DNA from: Protopterus annectens
Lineage: Eukaryota > Chordata > Ceratodontiformes > Protopteridae
DNA length: 64,000 nt
Assembly: GCF_019279795.1 (NCBI RefSeq)
Contig: NC_056747.1
Span: forward strand, 1,002,155,906-1,002,219,905
Direction of reading: 5' to 3'
The notes under the pieces were generated by a model that did not search any database, was not told where the DNA came from, and was given only the letters and a program-made list of their open reading frames with translations. Below, one piece after another: positions 10,000 through 22,944 of the stretch (position 1 is its first letter; every line of letters begins with the position of its first letter). The translations under genes and the position numbers were made by a program.

Positions 10000-11170
10000 G
10001 TTTAGAATTTCTAGAAAAATTAAAGGACTGCAAGGGTGGAGGGGTGGGGGTGGAAATCCTTCATATAGTCATTCTGACTTACTATACTGTCCTTTTTACC
10101 AGGTGCTACTCCTTTCTTATTGGAACCTCGTTGTCATTGCTTTTTAAATGTTTGTTTTCTAGCAGCTTGCCATGACTGTATGTTTTGCTTTTTAAAGAAC
10201 ATAGGGGGGAGCACTGAATGCCTTAGCAAACTTAGAGAAGGGTGAGAGAATTCCCCTTAATTAGCTTACCTTTCTCATCACACTTTTAATGACCTTTGCA
10301 GCAGAGGGTCCAAAACTAATTTTTTATAAAAAGGAACAATTCAAAATCTCATTTTTGACATTCTTTGGGAGGTTTGGGGAAAACAGTCAGGCGAATCTCC
10401 TCATAACAGTGCCAGCAGCAGTCCTGAAAGTAGCACCAGCAGAATCATAAACACATTTCAAACAGTGGGTAGTCACTTGAGACACAGAAAACCCAAGCTG
10501 CACATAGATTTCTCCCCTGAAAAAGAAACAAATGCCTAAATATTTTCATATTGTTACAGGAGGCAAGCATACACCTCAGCATATGAGCTTGACAGTTGAG
10601 AATTCTAAAAAAAGTTACAGAAGAATATACGTTTTCGTAAATTCATAAAAGAATTCCCATCCTTATCAGAAGGAGAGGGATTGATATTAACCATGTTTAT
10701 CAGGAGCTGGATTTACTAAAGTAATAGCTGCTGGGTCAGATCTGGGACAAGTGAATACAAACTTAAACAGTTATGGCAATGTATAAAGTCAATATGCTTT
10801 CCTGGGGCACCAGGCTGGCTGTCAGGGAAGTTGCAGGCTATGACAAAAACATGCTCCAAAGCAGGCAGAACAGGATGAATAAGAATAGATTCTGGAAATT
10901 CCAGTTCAAACAAATCTTAATACTTCTGAGAGACTGAGAAAACAAATTGCTTTTCCACTGAAACAACTGATCCATTCTAGAAATAATTTCAGAGAAAGAG
11001 AATCCTTCAGAAGTACTGAAAGAAGCCACACTCCTCCCAGAATTTGAATCAGAATGTTGTGGAGATAACACATATGTGCTTTTAGAATTAATTTGAGGCT
11101 CACACTCTTGACTCTACAGAAAGTGAAGAATCCTTTTTTGATTTTACCAGAAACAAACATATACTAAGGG
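10000..11170 (-). pseudogene. DIRS gag-like region
   Basis: Several overlapping broken minus-strand frames between 10,716 and 11,160 (for example FELEFPESILIHPVLPALE and ISRMDQLFQW) lie upstream of the DIRS RT, where the gag ORF belongs. The EEIRLTVFPKPP stretch near 10,385 resembles the end of gag. Gag is poorly conserved, so this call rests mainly on position. It would be the nucleoprotein of the element. Confidence 0.45.
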
Positions 11171-11351
11171 TCAAGAGTCTGCACTAAACCATGAGAAAAG
11201 CCCAATAAAATACTCCTGTCCAGGGTAACTGAGACAGGGGAATACATATATTTACATTTTTGTTTATTTTGACCGGAAAAACTGAAGAAACAGACCCACT
11301 TTTGCCAAGAAAAACAGCCCTAGTAATGGGTGCAGTTTTCTGGCTAAGTAG

Positions 11352-11605
11352 CTGGATGGCATAGTGATGCAGCGGTAGCATTGTTGCCTCACAGGAAGAG
11401 GTTTTCTGGTTTGATTCTCAGCTGGGGTGCCTTCTGTGTGGAGTCTGCATGTCCTCCCTGCTCTAATGTGGGTTTCCTCTGAGAGCTCTGGTATCATCCA
11501 ACAATTCAAAGACATGTGTCTGGAGTGTTTCTCCATAGGCCTTTTCTGAAAATTGGCTTTGTTCTAAGTCGGACTTTCCCGGTAAACAAATAATAAATAA
11601 ATAAG
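11352..11605 (+). mobile_element. tRNA-headed SINE with L2-type tail
   Basis: The head GTGATGCAGCGG...GCCTCACAGG, a degenerate B box (GGTTTGATTCTCAGC) and TTCTGTGTGGAGTCTGCATG match the SINE at 53.8 kb. The tail (CTGGAGTGTTTCTCC ... GTCGGACTTTCCCGG, then AAATAATAAATAAATAA) matches the 3' end of the L2-like LINE at 50.0 kb. No clear target duplication was found. Confidence 0.8.
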
Positions 11606-11851
11606 CAGAGTGGAATTTGCTGTGCCTTCTCCCAGGACTGAAAAGAATGTCTCTTTCTTGCTCACCAAGGGCATTCTAAAAGCCACAGCGTACATGTCTA
11701 ACTTCTTGTCAGTAGTGGCTGTAGGTGCTACATCAGCGGGACCCAAGGAAATATAGGAGTGGTTCAACGCAATAGTTTTGGCCATAGCAGTCACCCACCT
11801 GCAGCTGAGGCACCTTATCAGCCTCCTGTAGTAGCAAAGGCTATTTGACAA
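11564..11851 (-). other. Unrecognised 95-codon open frame next to the DIRS element
   Basis: The minus-strand frame includes WVTAMAKTIALNHSYISLGP and AFRMPLVSKKETFFSVLGEG, with no stops for 95 codons and a non-repetitive composition. I do not recognise a family. It lies just upstream of DIRS copy 2, across a SINE whose end it overlaps, so it could be the 5' part of that element's gag. No catalytic motif or membrane segment is visible. Confidence 0.3.
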
Positions 11852-12557
11852 TGTCCTTCTTTTTGTGGCTGGAAGAAGGAAGTACCAAGGAGCTGGTAGG
11901 TAGTTCCATAGTTAAGCCAAAAAAGTTGCCTGATTTCCACGGAAGCCTGGTAGCAATAACTGGTAAAACATATAAGTGGTAAGTTTTTCTCTGTTAAAAT
12001 ATAGTAAAAATTATGTTAAATACTTTCCCAGTCCGTAAAAGTAAAATAACACAACTTTTAAGTTAGTTTTAAGAACTTTTTACTAGAAAAGTAAAAAAGT
12101 AACACTCCCGTTTAAGAAGTGATCAAAAATGAAATGGCAGTCAATTAAAACACTTTTTCCAAGCTTCATTAAGTAAGTTTTCCTTTCAAAAATGTAAAGT
12201 AACTAGGAGTTTTTTTTTTTCCTAGAGCAAACCTATTTGAAATACCGCAGAGGAGTGCTCTGTTCTGCAGCAAGAAAGCTCTGAAGGGCTTGGTGCAAAA
12301 AACCTGACTTAATCAGCTCAGCACAAGCTGATTAATGGTTTGGGAGTGTGGAAGGTGCCCTGAAAGCTTTGGAAGCTTGCCAGCTTGCCAGCTGTTATAT
12401 CCTTAGCAGGGAACACTTCATATAGCTTAGATTACTGCAGCAGTAATCTATATGAAGAACATCTAGAATTAAAACAACATAAGGTATTGAGCTTTGGAGG
12501 AAGGTGGACAAATGTGAATAAAGAAGCTATTAACATAATAGGGACTTTGTCCCAATT
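11852..12557. other. No recognisable gene
   Basis: AT-rich, with no motif or long frame supported. It ends with the left copy of the 14-bp target duplication (12,544-12,557) of the mini-Penelope element. Confidence 0.4.
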
Positions 12558-12788
12558 CACTTTTAATGAAAAAAAAACAAGCACGATTCAGTAAGTTAAG
12601 TGCTTTCATCAAAAGGCAATAACTTCATCAGAACAGTTCTGATGAAGTCATTGTCTTTTGATGAAAGTGCTTAACTTATTAAATCGTGCTTGGTTTTTTT
12701 CATTAAAAGTGGAGTCCTGACAGTCACTGGGTGGGTGTTTCTTGGTTACTAGTGTTTTTTTTCGCATCCTGGAACTACTGTTGGATAT
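12558..12788 (+). mobile_element. Mini Penelope-like element: two head-to-head terminal repeats with no coding region
   Basis: A perfect 14-bp direct repeat, ACTTTGTCCCAATT, at 12,544-12,557 and 12,789-12,802 flanks a 231-bp insertion. Inside are two inverted arms of about 77 bp (12,558-12,634 and 12,635-12,711) followed by a unique 77-bp tail. The 27.2-30.8 kb Penelope-like element has the same plan: inverted terminal repeat, body, inverted terminal repeat, short tail, target duplication. Both share a CTGANGAAGT...GAAA motif; here CTGATGA is at 12,639-12,645 and GAAA at 12,663-12,666. No RT or endonuclease sequence is present. The family assignment is inference from architecture and this motif. 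Confidence 0.6.
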
Positions 12789-12802
12789 ACTTTGTCCCAA
12801 TT

Positions 12803-13287
12803 AATATATACATGGCAGAAGGAAACTCCAAATGATGTAGAAGCTGCTCAATGGCTTTGGTGTTACTGCAACTGCAGTGTTTAGTCACAATACTAGAATG
12901 AAAGATTGGCAGCAGAATATACTTTTTTTGTAGATAAATTAATTTTTAGTGCCTGCTTGAATGAATATGTCATGGGTAATTTTCTAAAGTTGGCAGTTAC
13001 AACAGAGAAGCATCCATTGCATGTATTATCAAAGCCTTATAACTTTTATAAAGTTAGAAACATCCTTAATAGTATTTGATATAATTTTACTAACCAGTGA
13101 GAGCAGGGAGTAATTAAGAAATTTGTGTGTAAAACTTAACCTTATGTATGGATCATCTAAACAGCAGACATATGAGTTCTTGGGGCTATACATTGAAGTA
13201 GGGTGTTCAAATTCAAATCTTGCAATTTTGCAATAAGAGTGTTTCATTTTTAATTGAACAGGGCTTCTAAGCTTCATACACTTGGTG
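12803..13287. other. No recognisable gene
   Basis: No repeat family or coding motif recognised between the mini-Penelope element and the next SINE. Confidence 0.4.
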
Positions 13288-13301
13288 CATAGAGCAGCTT
13301 C

Positions 13302-13727
<426 letters not shown>

Positions 13728-13741
13728 CATAGAGCAGCTTC

Positions 13742-14179
13742 AAAAGTAAATACAGGCTGTCATTAGAAGATTCAGATTTGCAAGACAACCACATTTTCTG
13801 GTTAGTTCTTGCAGCTATATTTTGGATATATTGGTCATATTTAAGACAATTGATGATGTAACCATTTGAAATGTCAGGACCCACTAGAGAGATTTCTGAA
13901 ACATTGAATGGCCGAAGGATCAGACTTATATATACTTGTATATTTTCAGACTTATATATACTTGTATATTTTCAAGATTCACTTTTCTCTGGGTTTTCAG
14001 GGTTTTTTCGGCTTTTTGGCACTCTGTATTTTGAGTGCCGACATTTCAATAGGAACCAATATATAAAGCGTATTGCTTTTAGAGGCGTTGCAAGTGTCTG
14101 TCAAAAGAACCAAGTCGCTTACCTCATTCTCAAAATATATGACAAAAATAGGCTGTGTATATAGTATTATAGTTAGTAA
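13742..14179. other. No recognisable gene; short tandem duplication
   Basis: Contains two adjacent copies of a 27-bp unit (CAGACTTATATATACTTG then TATATTTT) at about 13,921-13,974. Otherwise nothing was recognised. Confidence 0.5.
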
Positions 14180-14745
<566 letters not shown>

Positions 14746-14820
14746 ACGCACACAGGCACACACACACATGCACGCATGCACACGTGCGCACACACATGCA
14801 CACATGCACATGCACACACG

Positions 14821-14876
<56 letters not shown>

Positions 14877-14925
14877 TGCACACACGCGCACATGCTCACA
14901 CACGCACACATGCACAAACACAGAA

Positions 14926-16226
14926 TACTGAAAATTCAGTATTTCCAGACCATTTCAGTATTCTAGGATACTGGTAATTACCAAATGAAAGGTTTAAACC
15001 TGACATTCTAAATTTGAGAAAGTGGAATTTGTTCTATTAGCAAGAACCCAGCTGTTACAGATCTCCCTGTAGAGCAGCAGCAGTGTTGATTTACTTATTC
15101 TGTACATTAATTGAAGAAGATGTACGATGCTGAATTATCTGCCAGCCCTGCTCCACCAGAGTGCTTCACAAATTTGTATATAAATATGGTAAAGAGAAGA
15201 AGGTGAAGTACGCACTACTGAAGAATACCTTTTTCTATAAAAATTATTATTCTGCACTCCAAACAGGCATAACTACATCATTAACTTCATTATAGGCTCC
15301 TGACATTTAAAGTCATTAGGCATACTAAATCAAATAACTCTGATCTGGCTGCTGTAGAAACATTGGTATTAATAATTACAGATGCTGTTACATACACACA
15401 CACACACACAAACAGGTATGCTAGTATGTCATAGAGCAAATTATTTATTTATTTATTACTCATTTGCATGTATGCATGTGTTTTTTTTTTACATTATGGT
15501 GGTGCCCACTATGTTTGAAATGTGGTTTAGCTGCTTTGCCTTCTATTACCATAATAGTACAACATGCTTTATGACACAAACCAAACAGTATAACAAGCCT
15601 GTAAGATGATAATTTTTCTTATATCACAATCCATTATCATGCATTACAGAGAGGTTTATGATTATGTCTCTGACTATAGCCAACTCGTTATCTGTTCAAG
15701 AGATGAATGTCAAGAAATACTCCTCAACAGGAGAGTAAATCGTAGCTCAGGAGGTGAATCTTGATATTCATGTTGAAGGAAAAGTAATGTCTGCAAAAAC
15801 TGTACAAGATATTATCGATACATATGACAGTACTTGAGCTAAACATAGGATATGTGCATTTTGTAAAAGGCAGAAAAATAATGCAAAGATATACAGCAGT
15901 AAATGAAAAAAAAAAAAAAACTTAGGAAAAAAGGGCCAAGGAAGATGGCAGAGTATGGGAAGCATAGAATACATATGAGTGTTAGAAACTCTCAAAGTGT
16001 GGCAGATGCATTAAGTACAGGCAAAAGTGATTAGCCTAACATTTGATGCTGTATACATTGCACAGTAAATGAGATACATCCAGAAGAGAGACCAGAGGTA
16101 ACTGCAACTTACAGAATCAGAAAACAAAAATGCTACTAGGTTCAGAGAAATCAGTGGATACTGAATCATAACAGTTTCAAGAAGCTAAAAACCACAGGCA
16201 GTGATGAAAAGGCATCAGGCAAGATA
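14926..16226. other. No recognisable gene
   Basis: A short (CA)n lies at 15,393-15,410 and an A-run at 15,907-15,920. No open frame shows family motifs. Confidence 0.4.
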
Positions 16227-16330
16227 TAGGTTCATAGGTTCATAGGTTCATAGGTAGGTACTAGGCTATCTGCCCTAGGGCATTTATAAGCCTAGCCAGA
16301 ATGTGTTGGCTTTCGCCACCCTTTTAGATC
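16227..16330 (-). mobile_element. CR1-like LINE, last ~100 bp only
   Basis: Starts with three TTCATAGG octamers (minus strand CCTATGAA), then TAGGTACTAGGCTATCTGCC and TTTATAAGCCTAGCCAGAA, identical in layout to the 3' ends of the CR1 copies at 32.6, 42.5, 44.6 and 51.8 kb. It is extremely 5'-truncated. A 3' end made of short octamer repeats is a CR1 hallmark. Confidence 0.9.
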
Positions 16331-17189
16331 TGCATATATTTCAAAGAAAACACTTCCTCTGATAGTGTGTATCAGCAGACTCTAGCAACATTTATGTGCG
16401 AATTTGATCAAGCTCATCACTGCATTTATACAACAGCTTATACAATGAATCTAATAGAAATAAGGAACCACTGAGAAAAGGCAACATTTAGGGAAGACAA
16501 GGATTTGGGTCCTGCCTAGGAAAAACAGTGAACTATTAACTTATACAAAAGCTAAAAATCACTAGCTCATACTATACAAAAGATAATTCCCTTTTACCTG
16601 TTGCTCAAATTACACATAATTTACTTTCACTTGAGGCAAAGTCAAGAAAATGAGCTAAAAGATCAGAAGAGCATGACTTAATAGGAAGAGTATCAGGATA
16701 TAGATCAGGTTTTCCCAGTTCTGCCTCCAGTCAAGATCAAAAGCCTAATTTAGCTGATGATTTGAGTCAAAAGAAAAGCAACAACTTAGGCTAAGGGAGA
16801 GACATTTTATGCAAGCAATTATACTCGAAGGGATGGGCATTATCAAGGGATAATAGATTCCCGGGATGTTATAAGGCCTAACACAACAGGCAGAGGGCCT
16901 TACCACTACTAGAAGAGTACTCATTTCCTGATAATACCCACCCTGAAGGATATTATTGCACTTAAAGAATAGTGGTCTGTAAATTGCTTTATATATATTT
17001 TTGTTATTGCTATATAACTTTTTCAATTTTTGTTGTACAACAGTTCGCACTTTTTGTTGTACAACAGTTTCACACTTGTCGCACATGTAATTGTTTTACA
17101 TTCTAAATATGTTAATGACTATTCACCTACACTCACACTCATTAAACACACCCATTCAGAAGGACAGACAGATGCACACATATACATGG

Positions 17190-17190
<1 letters not shown>
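16331..17190. other. No recognisable gene
   Basis: No motif found. Two near-identical 22-bp units containing TTTTTGTTGTACAACAG lie at about 17,025-17,068. They explain the repeated QQK residues of a short minus-strand frame. Confidence 0.4.

Positions 17191-17262
<72 letters not shown>
17191..17262. repeat. (CA)n microsatellite
   Basis: About 35 CA units, followed by CTCACCACAC. Confidence 0.95.
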
Positions 17263-17263
<1 letters not shown>

Positions 17264-17641
17264 CACACATGCAAACAGCATTTACAGCCACTTTCTTGAA
17301 TAAATGAACCTCAGCTACCTCATTGTTATCAAGTAAATGAAAAAAAATCATCAAATGCAAGGCATTGCAGTGCCCCCATGTCTCAACTTTCCTGGATTTT
17401 GCTGCATAGTTCATCTCTGTCCCTCATATATTTTTGATCTGTTAGAAAATTACTGAGGATTAAAGTCATTCAATAATAACAGACGTTAAGAGTTTCAGAC
17501 TGCTTATTGTTTACTCAGCATGTGCTAATGGACTGCTTCTGGCAATCAAAAGAAGTTGGTATGTGCTGTCTGTGTCATTCTCGCTCACTATGTTTTTCTC
17601 TGTCTCTGTCTCTGTCTCTCTCCCACAGACATGCATACATG
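17263..17641. other. No recognisable gene between CA arrays
   Basis: Non-repetitive apart from a short (TCTG)n-like tract, CTCTGTCTCTGTCTC, near 17,598. No coding motif. Confidence 0.4.
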
Positions 17642-17647
17642 CACACA

Positions 17648-17733
<86 letters not shown>
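17642..17733. repeat. (CA)n microsatellite
   Basis: About 42 CA units after ACATGCACACACG. Confidence 0.95.
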
Positions 17734-17734
<1 letters not shown>

Positions 17735-17800
17735 TTATTTACTTTTCTAATTTTACACTAAGTAAACAGAAATGCCTCATTCAGGGAGTGTAAAAATGGG

Positions 17801-17935
17801 AGTGGCAGACTTTTTTTTTACTGGTCATGATCTATACATTAATACCCTGCTGGAGATGGTGCAGCTAAGTGGCAGACTTGTTTTTTTTTTTTTTTTACTG
17901 GGCATGATCTGTACATTAATACCCTGCAGGAGAAG
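17801..17935. repeat. Tandem duplication, two units of about 67-74 bp
   Basis: AGTGGCAGAC followed by a T-run, then ATGATCTATACATTAATACC, occurs at 17,801 and again at 17,868 with only a few changes. The second unit has a longer T-run. Confidence 0.85.
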
Positions 17936-17961
17936 TTTGTTCTCCATTCAGATGTTTGTTT

Positions 17962-18184
17962 GTGTCTTTTGGCTTTTCCCAGTTAGAGGACGCCACAGCG
18001 GAACTCCGGTCTGCTAATGATTGGCAGTAGATTTTATACGTGCTGAGTTTGCCAGCCCTGACACACAACCTTCAATGAAGATACGCCCATTCATGCATGT
18101 CTCCACACAGAAGACGCTCTAGCTGAGAATCGAATGGCACAACGTCTCGCTGGGAGGCGACAACGCTACCGCAACAGTAAAACG
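17962..18184 (-). mobile_element. tRNA-headed SINE with RTE-type tail, minus strand
   Basis: The reverse complement of the 3.8 kb SINE type: the tail is at the left (GGCTTTTCCCAGTTAG, GGACGCCACAGCGG) and the head at the right (CTGAGAATCGAATGG = B-box region; GGAGGCGACAACGCTACCGC). It lacks the same central head segment as the 3.8 kb copy, so the two form one subfamily. No target duplication was identified. Confidence 0.85.
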
Positions 18185-19053
18185 CATATCCATTGATGTG
18201 AATGGAGCGACTGTGGTCAGTAAACTACTCTACATTGGAAGTAGACCTGTAACTCCTTTCTTCACATTAGCCTTAGACAATATATACAGCTTATATTTTA
18301 ACATTAATCCTGTCACAGAGGAGTTAAAAACTTCAGTGATGACATAGGATTTTGGCAAGAAAATCATAACATAAGGTACTTGAGAGGCTGAAAGAGTATG
18401 GTTCAACAGTGATTAGAGAGAATTGTGATTTTGATAAGAGTAAACAAATTTTATGGACTTATCTTCTTTAATCCTCCTAACACTTACAAGGTACAGATTC
18501 CATACAATATCACTGATGCCAAGAGTTTTCTTAAAAAGGCAAATTAAAGTATATTTTCATAAAATACTTCACACTGATTGCTCCAGTGACAAAAAGCAGG
18601 GTATGTGTCATTCAGTGGGCAGAAATACAAAAACCTGAAAAAAAGACACTGAGCTCAGATATACTAATTACCTTTTTAAGCAGTGACTTTGAGAAATTCA
18701 TAGAGCTAGATGCATGTGTCATAGACTTGTGTGATGCAATGAGTAATGTAACAGAAGAGACAGGTGAGAGTGAATGCTTTTGTCACCAGCTCTCTTAAAT
18801 AAGCTGAGAAGAGGTACCTTCAAACTGAAAAAGAATCTTTAGCCACTGAGTAGATATGTGAATACCTACCTTTCCATCCGTTCAGAAAAAAAATGTTTGT
18901 TGTTTAGTAACAAGGTATTAGAGACAGTTTTCAAAAAATCCATATGCAAATTTCCCTCTGTGTCAGAGTTTAATGACTAGAAATCGAAGGTAGTTTGGCA
19001 AAAAAGTGAAGGGAAACCCTGCAGACTGCATGTGCTGCTATCTGCATACTTCA

Positions 19054-19131
<78 letters not shown>

Positions 19132-20239
19132 GGGGGAATCATGATGTACCAGCTGAAGAATATATCAGCCACATTGCCAAGTGTGTGTCTCTAAAACATT
19201 GAGTTTAACTGAAACAGAAGATGAAACATAAATATACACAGTTTTGTAGAGAATTAAAAAGAAGTGTAGGACAGGTAGATTGTACAAAATACTTAAAATC
19301 AGCAGTCTTACATTTTAAAGAAATCTGAAAACTTATATGAGTGAATTAACTGTGTCAGAGAATGGTAAATACATAAAAAGGTATATGACTGATCATTTGA
19401 TGTTCATTGAAAAGAAAACCAATAATCATCATTCCTGAAGTATATCTGGGCATAGTTAAATCCTGAGCAATCTTTAGGATGAAAAACACAAACGTCAATA
19501 AATAAATAAAAGCATTAATTAATTGGACAGATCTTATGATAGTCTATTTTCAAGAACTGTGTGCTGTGTCAATTCAGAACTGATGAGTCCAACAGCATAT
19601 TACTGAAGATGTCAAGGTTACCAAAAGGTCTTTAGAAGGAAGTCAGAATGCATTTATATGGTCTTATAAACAGCTCTGAGAACATTTTAGTGAAGACAGA
19701 TAAATATTCCATTTGGCATTCGCATCAGTAAATGCAATAATACTTTTGCTAGATAAGATCGCCTTTATATTTGAAGTAACACAGGGAACAAAGACATACA
19801 AAAATTATTATTCAATGGTGAATGTTTTATTAATTTCTCTTAGGAAACAACAAAGGAAGATAATTTAATGGTGACCATAGACAATATCAGTTATTTCATC
19901 AGAATTCCCAGACTGAACATCATTCTCAGAAACAGCACATCTTCATGATGTTGAAGGATTACAGGAGGTTCACTCAACCTAGACCGGAAAAGAACATAGC
20001 AAGCCCCATGTTGAACTATTTCAACACAAAGATTATTTGTGCTTCAGAAAATGTTGGCAAATTATATAACGAGAATTGTGCTCTCTGACAGAAGGACTAT
20101 GAACACAAATACAAGATGAAGCCTTTTACAGACATCAGAAGGAGAGCAAAAATGGGCCTGAGTTTCAAAAGCAACATAATATTTTAAACAACTCGTCATG
20201 ATCAAATATATATGTAGTTCAGTTCCTTGTTTGAGGAGG
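18185..20239. other. No recognisable gene
   Basis: Short frames only (up to ~70 codons) with no family motif. The last few hundred bases may be the more decayed upstream part of the LINE recognised from 20,240. Confidence 0.4.
19055..19130. repeat. (GT)n microsatellite
   Basis: About 36 GT units. Confidence 0.95.
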
Positions 20240-20760
20240 TCAAAGACAGAATTAGAGAGGCTGCAGACAACTGGCACAGAGTGTTAAGGGTAGTGTGCAA
20301 CTGACAAACTCCAAAGAAGATAAAAAGTAAGGTGCACAAAGCAGTGGTGTGACCAGTACTGCTGTATGATATAGAAACCTGGGCAGAAAAGGCAGAGCAG
20401 TTGAAAAAGCTAAAGGTGATGGGGAAGAAGTGTCTGAGATGGGTGACATAATGCACACTGTGGAACAGACAAAGAAATGATGACATTAGACCAGAAGCAA
20501 AAGTAGCTCTAATTGAATAGATTACAGTAGTTCAGGCTCATGCGTAGAAAAACATATGATGATGGTCTGGTAAAGAAAATTGGGAAGAAACAGTAAGAAG
20601 GCAAGATGAAACAAGGACATCCAGAAAAGAGACAGATGGATGGTGTGAGAAAAACAGTGTGGAACAAATTCAAGGGAGGTAGTGACAGTTGATGCAACAC
20701 CCTGATGCCATGTTATAAATGGGATTAAAGGATGATGACTACGATGATGATTATCTGTGT
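20240..20760 (+). pseudogene. RTE-like LINE, RT C-terminal end (decayed)
   Basis: The plus strand reads KIKSKVHKAVV then PVLLYDIETWAEKAEQLKKL and RNDDIRPEAKVALIE (about 20,310-20,520). These correspond to the KVYKxVVRPxLLYGxETW ... IRxEAxV segment that ends RTE-type LINE polymerases. Several stops interrupt it. It is a different lineage from the 37.2 kb LINE. The 3' part is included in the tandem duplication that follows. Confidence 0.65.
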
Positions 20761-21221
20761 GATGCAGGACACTAAAAGGAACATGCTTCCTGTCTAAAAT
20801 AGGAGGCATAAACTAAGAATAAACTGCTCCTTTTGGAGCACTTTACTAAGAATGATTTATCTTTGATTCTGCCATGCAACCAATGACAATAAATGGTGTT
20901 ACTACAGTCCGTTTCAAAAGAAAATGCATGTACAAACAGTGTGGTACAAATTCAAGGGAGGTAGTGACAGTTGATGCAACACCCTGATGCCATGTTATAA
21001 ATGGGATTAAAGGATGATGACTATGATGATGATTATCTGTGTGATGCAGGACACTAAAAGGAACATGCTTCCTGTCTAAAATAGGAGGCATAAACTAAGA
21101 ATAAACTGCTCCTTTTGGAGCACTTTACTAAGAATGATTTATCTAGGATTCTGCCATGCAACCAATGGCAATAAATGGTGTTACTACAGTCCGTTTCAAA
21201 AGGAAATGCATGTACAAACAG
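20655..21221. repeat. Tandem duplication, two 282-284 bp units
   Basis: The segment from CAGTGTGGAACAAATTC (20,655) recurs from 20,937 as CAGTGTGGTACAAATTC with about 98% identity by eye, ending at ACAAACAG near 21,220. Each unit holds the LINE 3' end, a GATGATGACTA-type tract and about 150 bp of following DNA. Confidence 0.9.
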
Positions 21222-22890
21222 GTAGGAGAACTAAAACACTCTAGAAGGACTGTAATAAAACCTGCTTGTCTGATAGCATATACTATGATGCTTGTAAAGA
21301 TAGGTAAAGGCTGCCAGGTTAGCCAGATAGAATTTTGTAGATAATTCTGTCATTTGTAAATATTAATATAAGCCACAGGCTTGTTCTCTTAAATAGGAAA
21401 AAATGCTGTTAGATGTGGAACTGTAAAAATGTAACAGCAGTGCACTCTGCTGTAACAAAGCTGATAAGTCAAGCTTTTCATGACTGTCTTTGACCTCAGG
21501 GCTTGGAGCCGATATGTCTGGATGAAGGAATTCTGGCTATTGTCTTGAGACCAGAGTTAATTCCTAGAATTTGCATGTATAATTTCTTTTATTGCCCTGG
21601 CTTCCTTACCAGCTGCAAGATCAAAAGGGTGATTAACCTCTGAGAGTCTGCTAGCCTAGAAAACAGAAAGAAATGATGTAATCTGAAATGAATCATTGAT
21701 ACTGTGTTATCAATTTGAGGACAGAAAGAATGAGAGCATGAGAGCATTTGTCTTGAGACCATCCAACTCATCACTCTGCCTATATGTTATATGTAAGTAG
21801 GATTTCAGAACTGTGTTTTCTCTTAGATATAGATAGGAAATAGGGAGATTAGACTAGTTTGTTTTTCTGTAATGTCAGCACTTTTCTACTGTATTATTTT
21901 AAACATTTCTCTGTGATCTCTGAACTTTTGACTAGCACTGTGTAGTAGGAAATATTTTCTTGTGTTTTTATTACTTATTATTAAATATTTTTAAACCTTT
22001 CAATTGTGGCTGTTTTGTGTAGATATAATTTAAGCTCTAAGAGTACATTCCATGTATATAGTGATAGTGTTCCAAGTCACTCCAAATAAGCTTTGCCGTT
22101 CAGTCACACTTATCATTTGGATAATAATATTGCACAGTAATAATTGGACACCCTTTAATAAGGGCCTTTGAGTGGCTGATATATATTAGCTGGGTGGTGC
22201 CAATGATTTCTCAGATATAGTCTGGGTAAAAGGGGCACAGCTGGAGAACCTGTGCCAGCCTTCCCCAGGAGTGTCTGTCTGGTTGTATATAACTCTTATC
22301 TCAAAGTGTATGTGTGTGTGTGTCAGCGACTTGGGCAGGGAGACAAAGCACTGGTTGGACAGAGAGGGTGCTGGAGGTCTTAGCTTGCCCACTAGGCTGA
22401 GATCTGGACCCTATAGCTGTGCAAGTGGGGAGTCTGATTAGGGACCTGGAGGGAAAGGGAGAAACCACCCCAAGACTGATGGTACTCTCTGTGTGCTATA
22501 GTTTCAGTGTCTCTGCTCTTGGGGTGCTCTTAAGGGAAATTGTACTTTACTGTGTGAGTATTTATTGTCCTTTACCTATATGGACGCCCATCACTGGTGT
22601 TAGTTGTGAGGATTGAGGCTTCTTGATTGCTGGGCCATTGCACGGGCTTCACAATGCTCTTTAAAACTTCTACTGCAGATTTCAGTATTCCATTAATTTT
22701 AACTTAGTTTAATGATGTATCTCTTTGAAGCAAGAAAGAAACAAGATTGAATCAACTTTCCTTTGCAGAGTCCATGAACTATTCCACAGGTTATTTTGTT
22801 TGAGAAAAAACATCTATTGTATTTTATGATGGTAATTACTCTATATAAAGTTTTATTATTTTTAAAAACCATTTACAGAAGTGAGTGTTC

Positions 22891-22944
<54 letters not shown>

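Larger units (their letters stand above)
6480..11170 (-). mobile_element. DIRS-like tyrosine-recombinase retrotransposon, copy 2 (interrupted, dead)
   Basis: On the minus strand, from high to low coordinate, come gag-like sequence, RT, RNase H, the post-RNase H linker and a tyrosine recombinase. This is DIRS order; these elements integrate by a tyrosine recombinase rather than a DDE integrase. It is split by an RTE scrap (6,966-7,310) and by a (TA)n-MITE-(TA)n block (8,858-9,590) lying between RT motifs A and B. Every domain carries stops or shifts. The terminal and internal repeats that define DIRS ends were not identified, so the outer limits are estimates. It is the same family type as the copy at 41.7-50.8 kb. 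Confidence 0.8.

Noticed and set aside
17025-17070. Coiled-coil-like VVQQK protein repeat
   Set aside because: It comes from a two-unit 22-bp tandem repeat; the frame has no other support.
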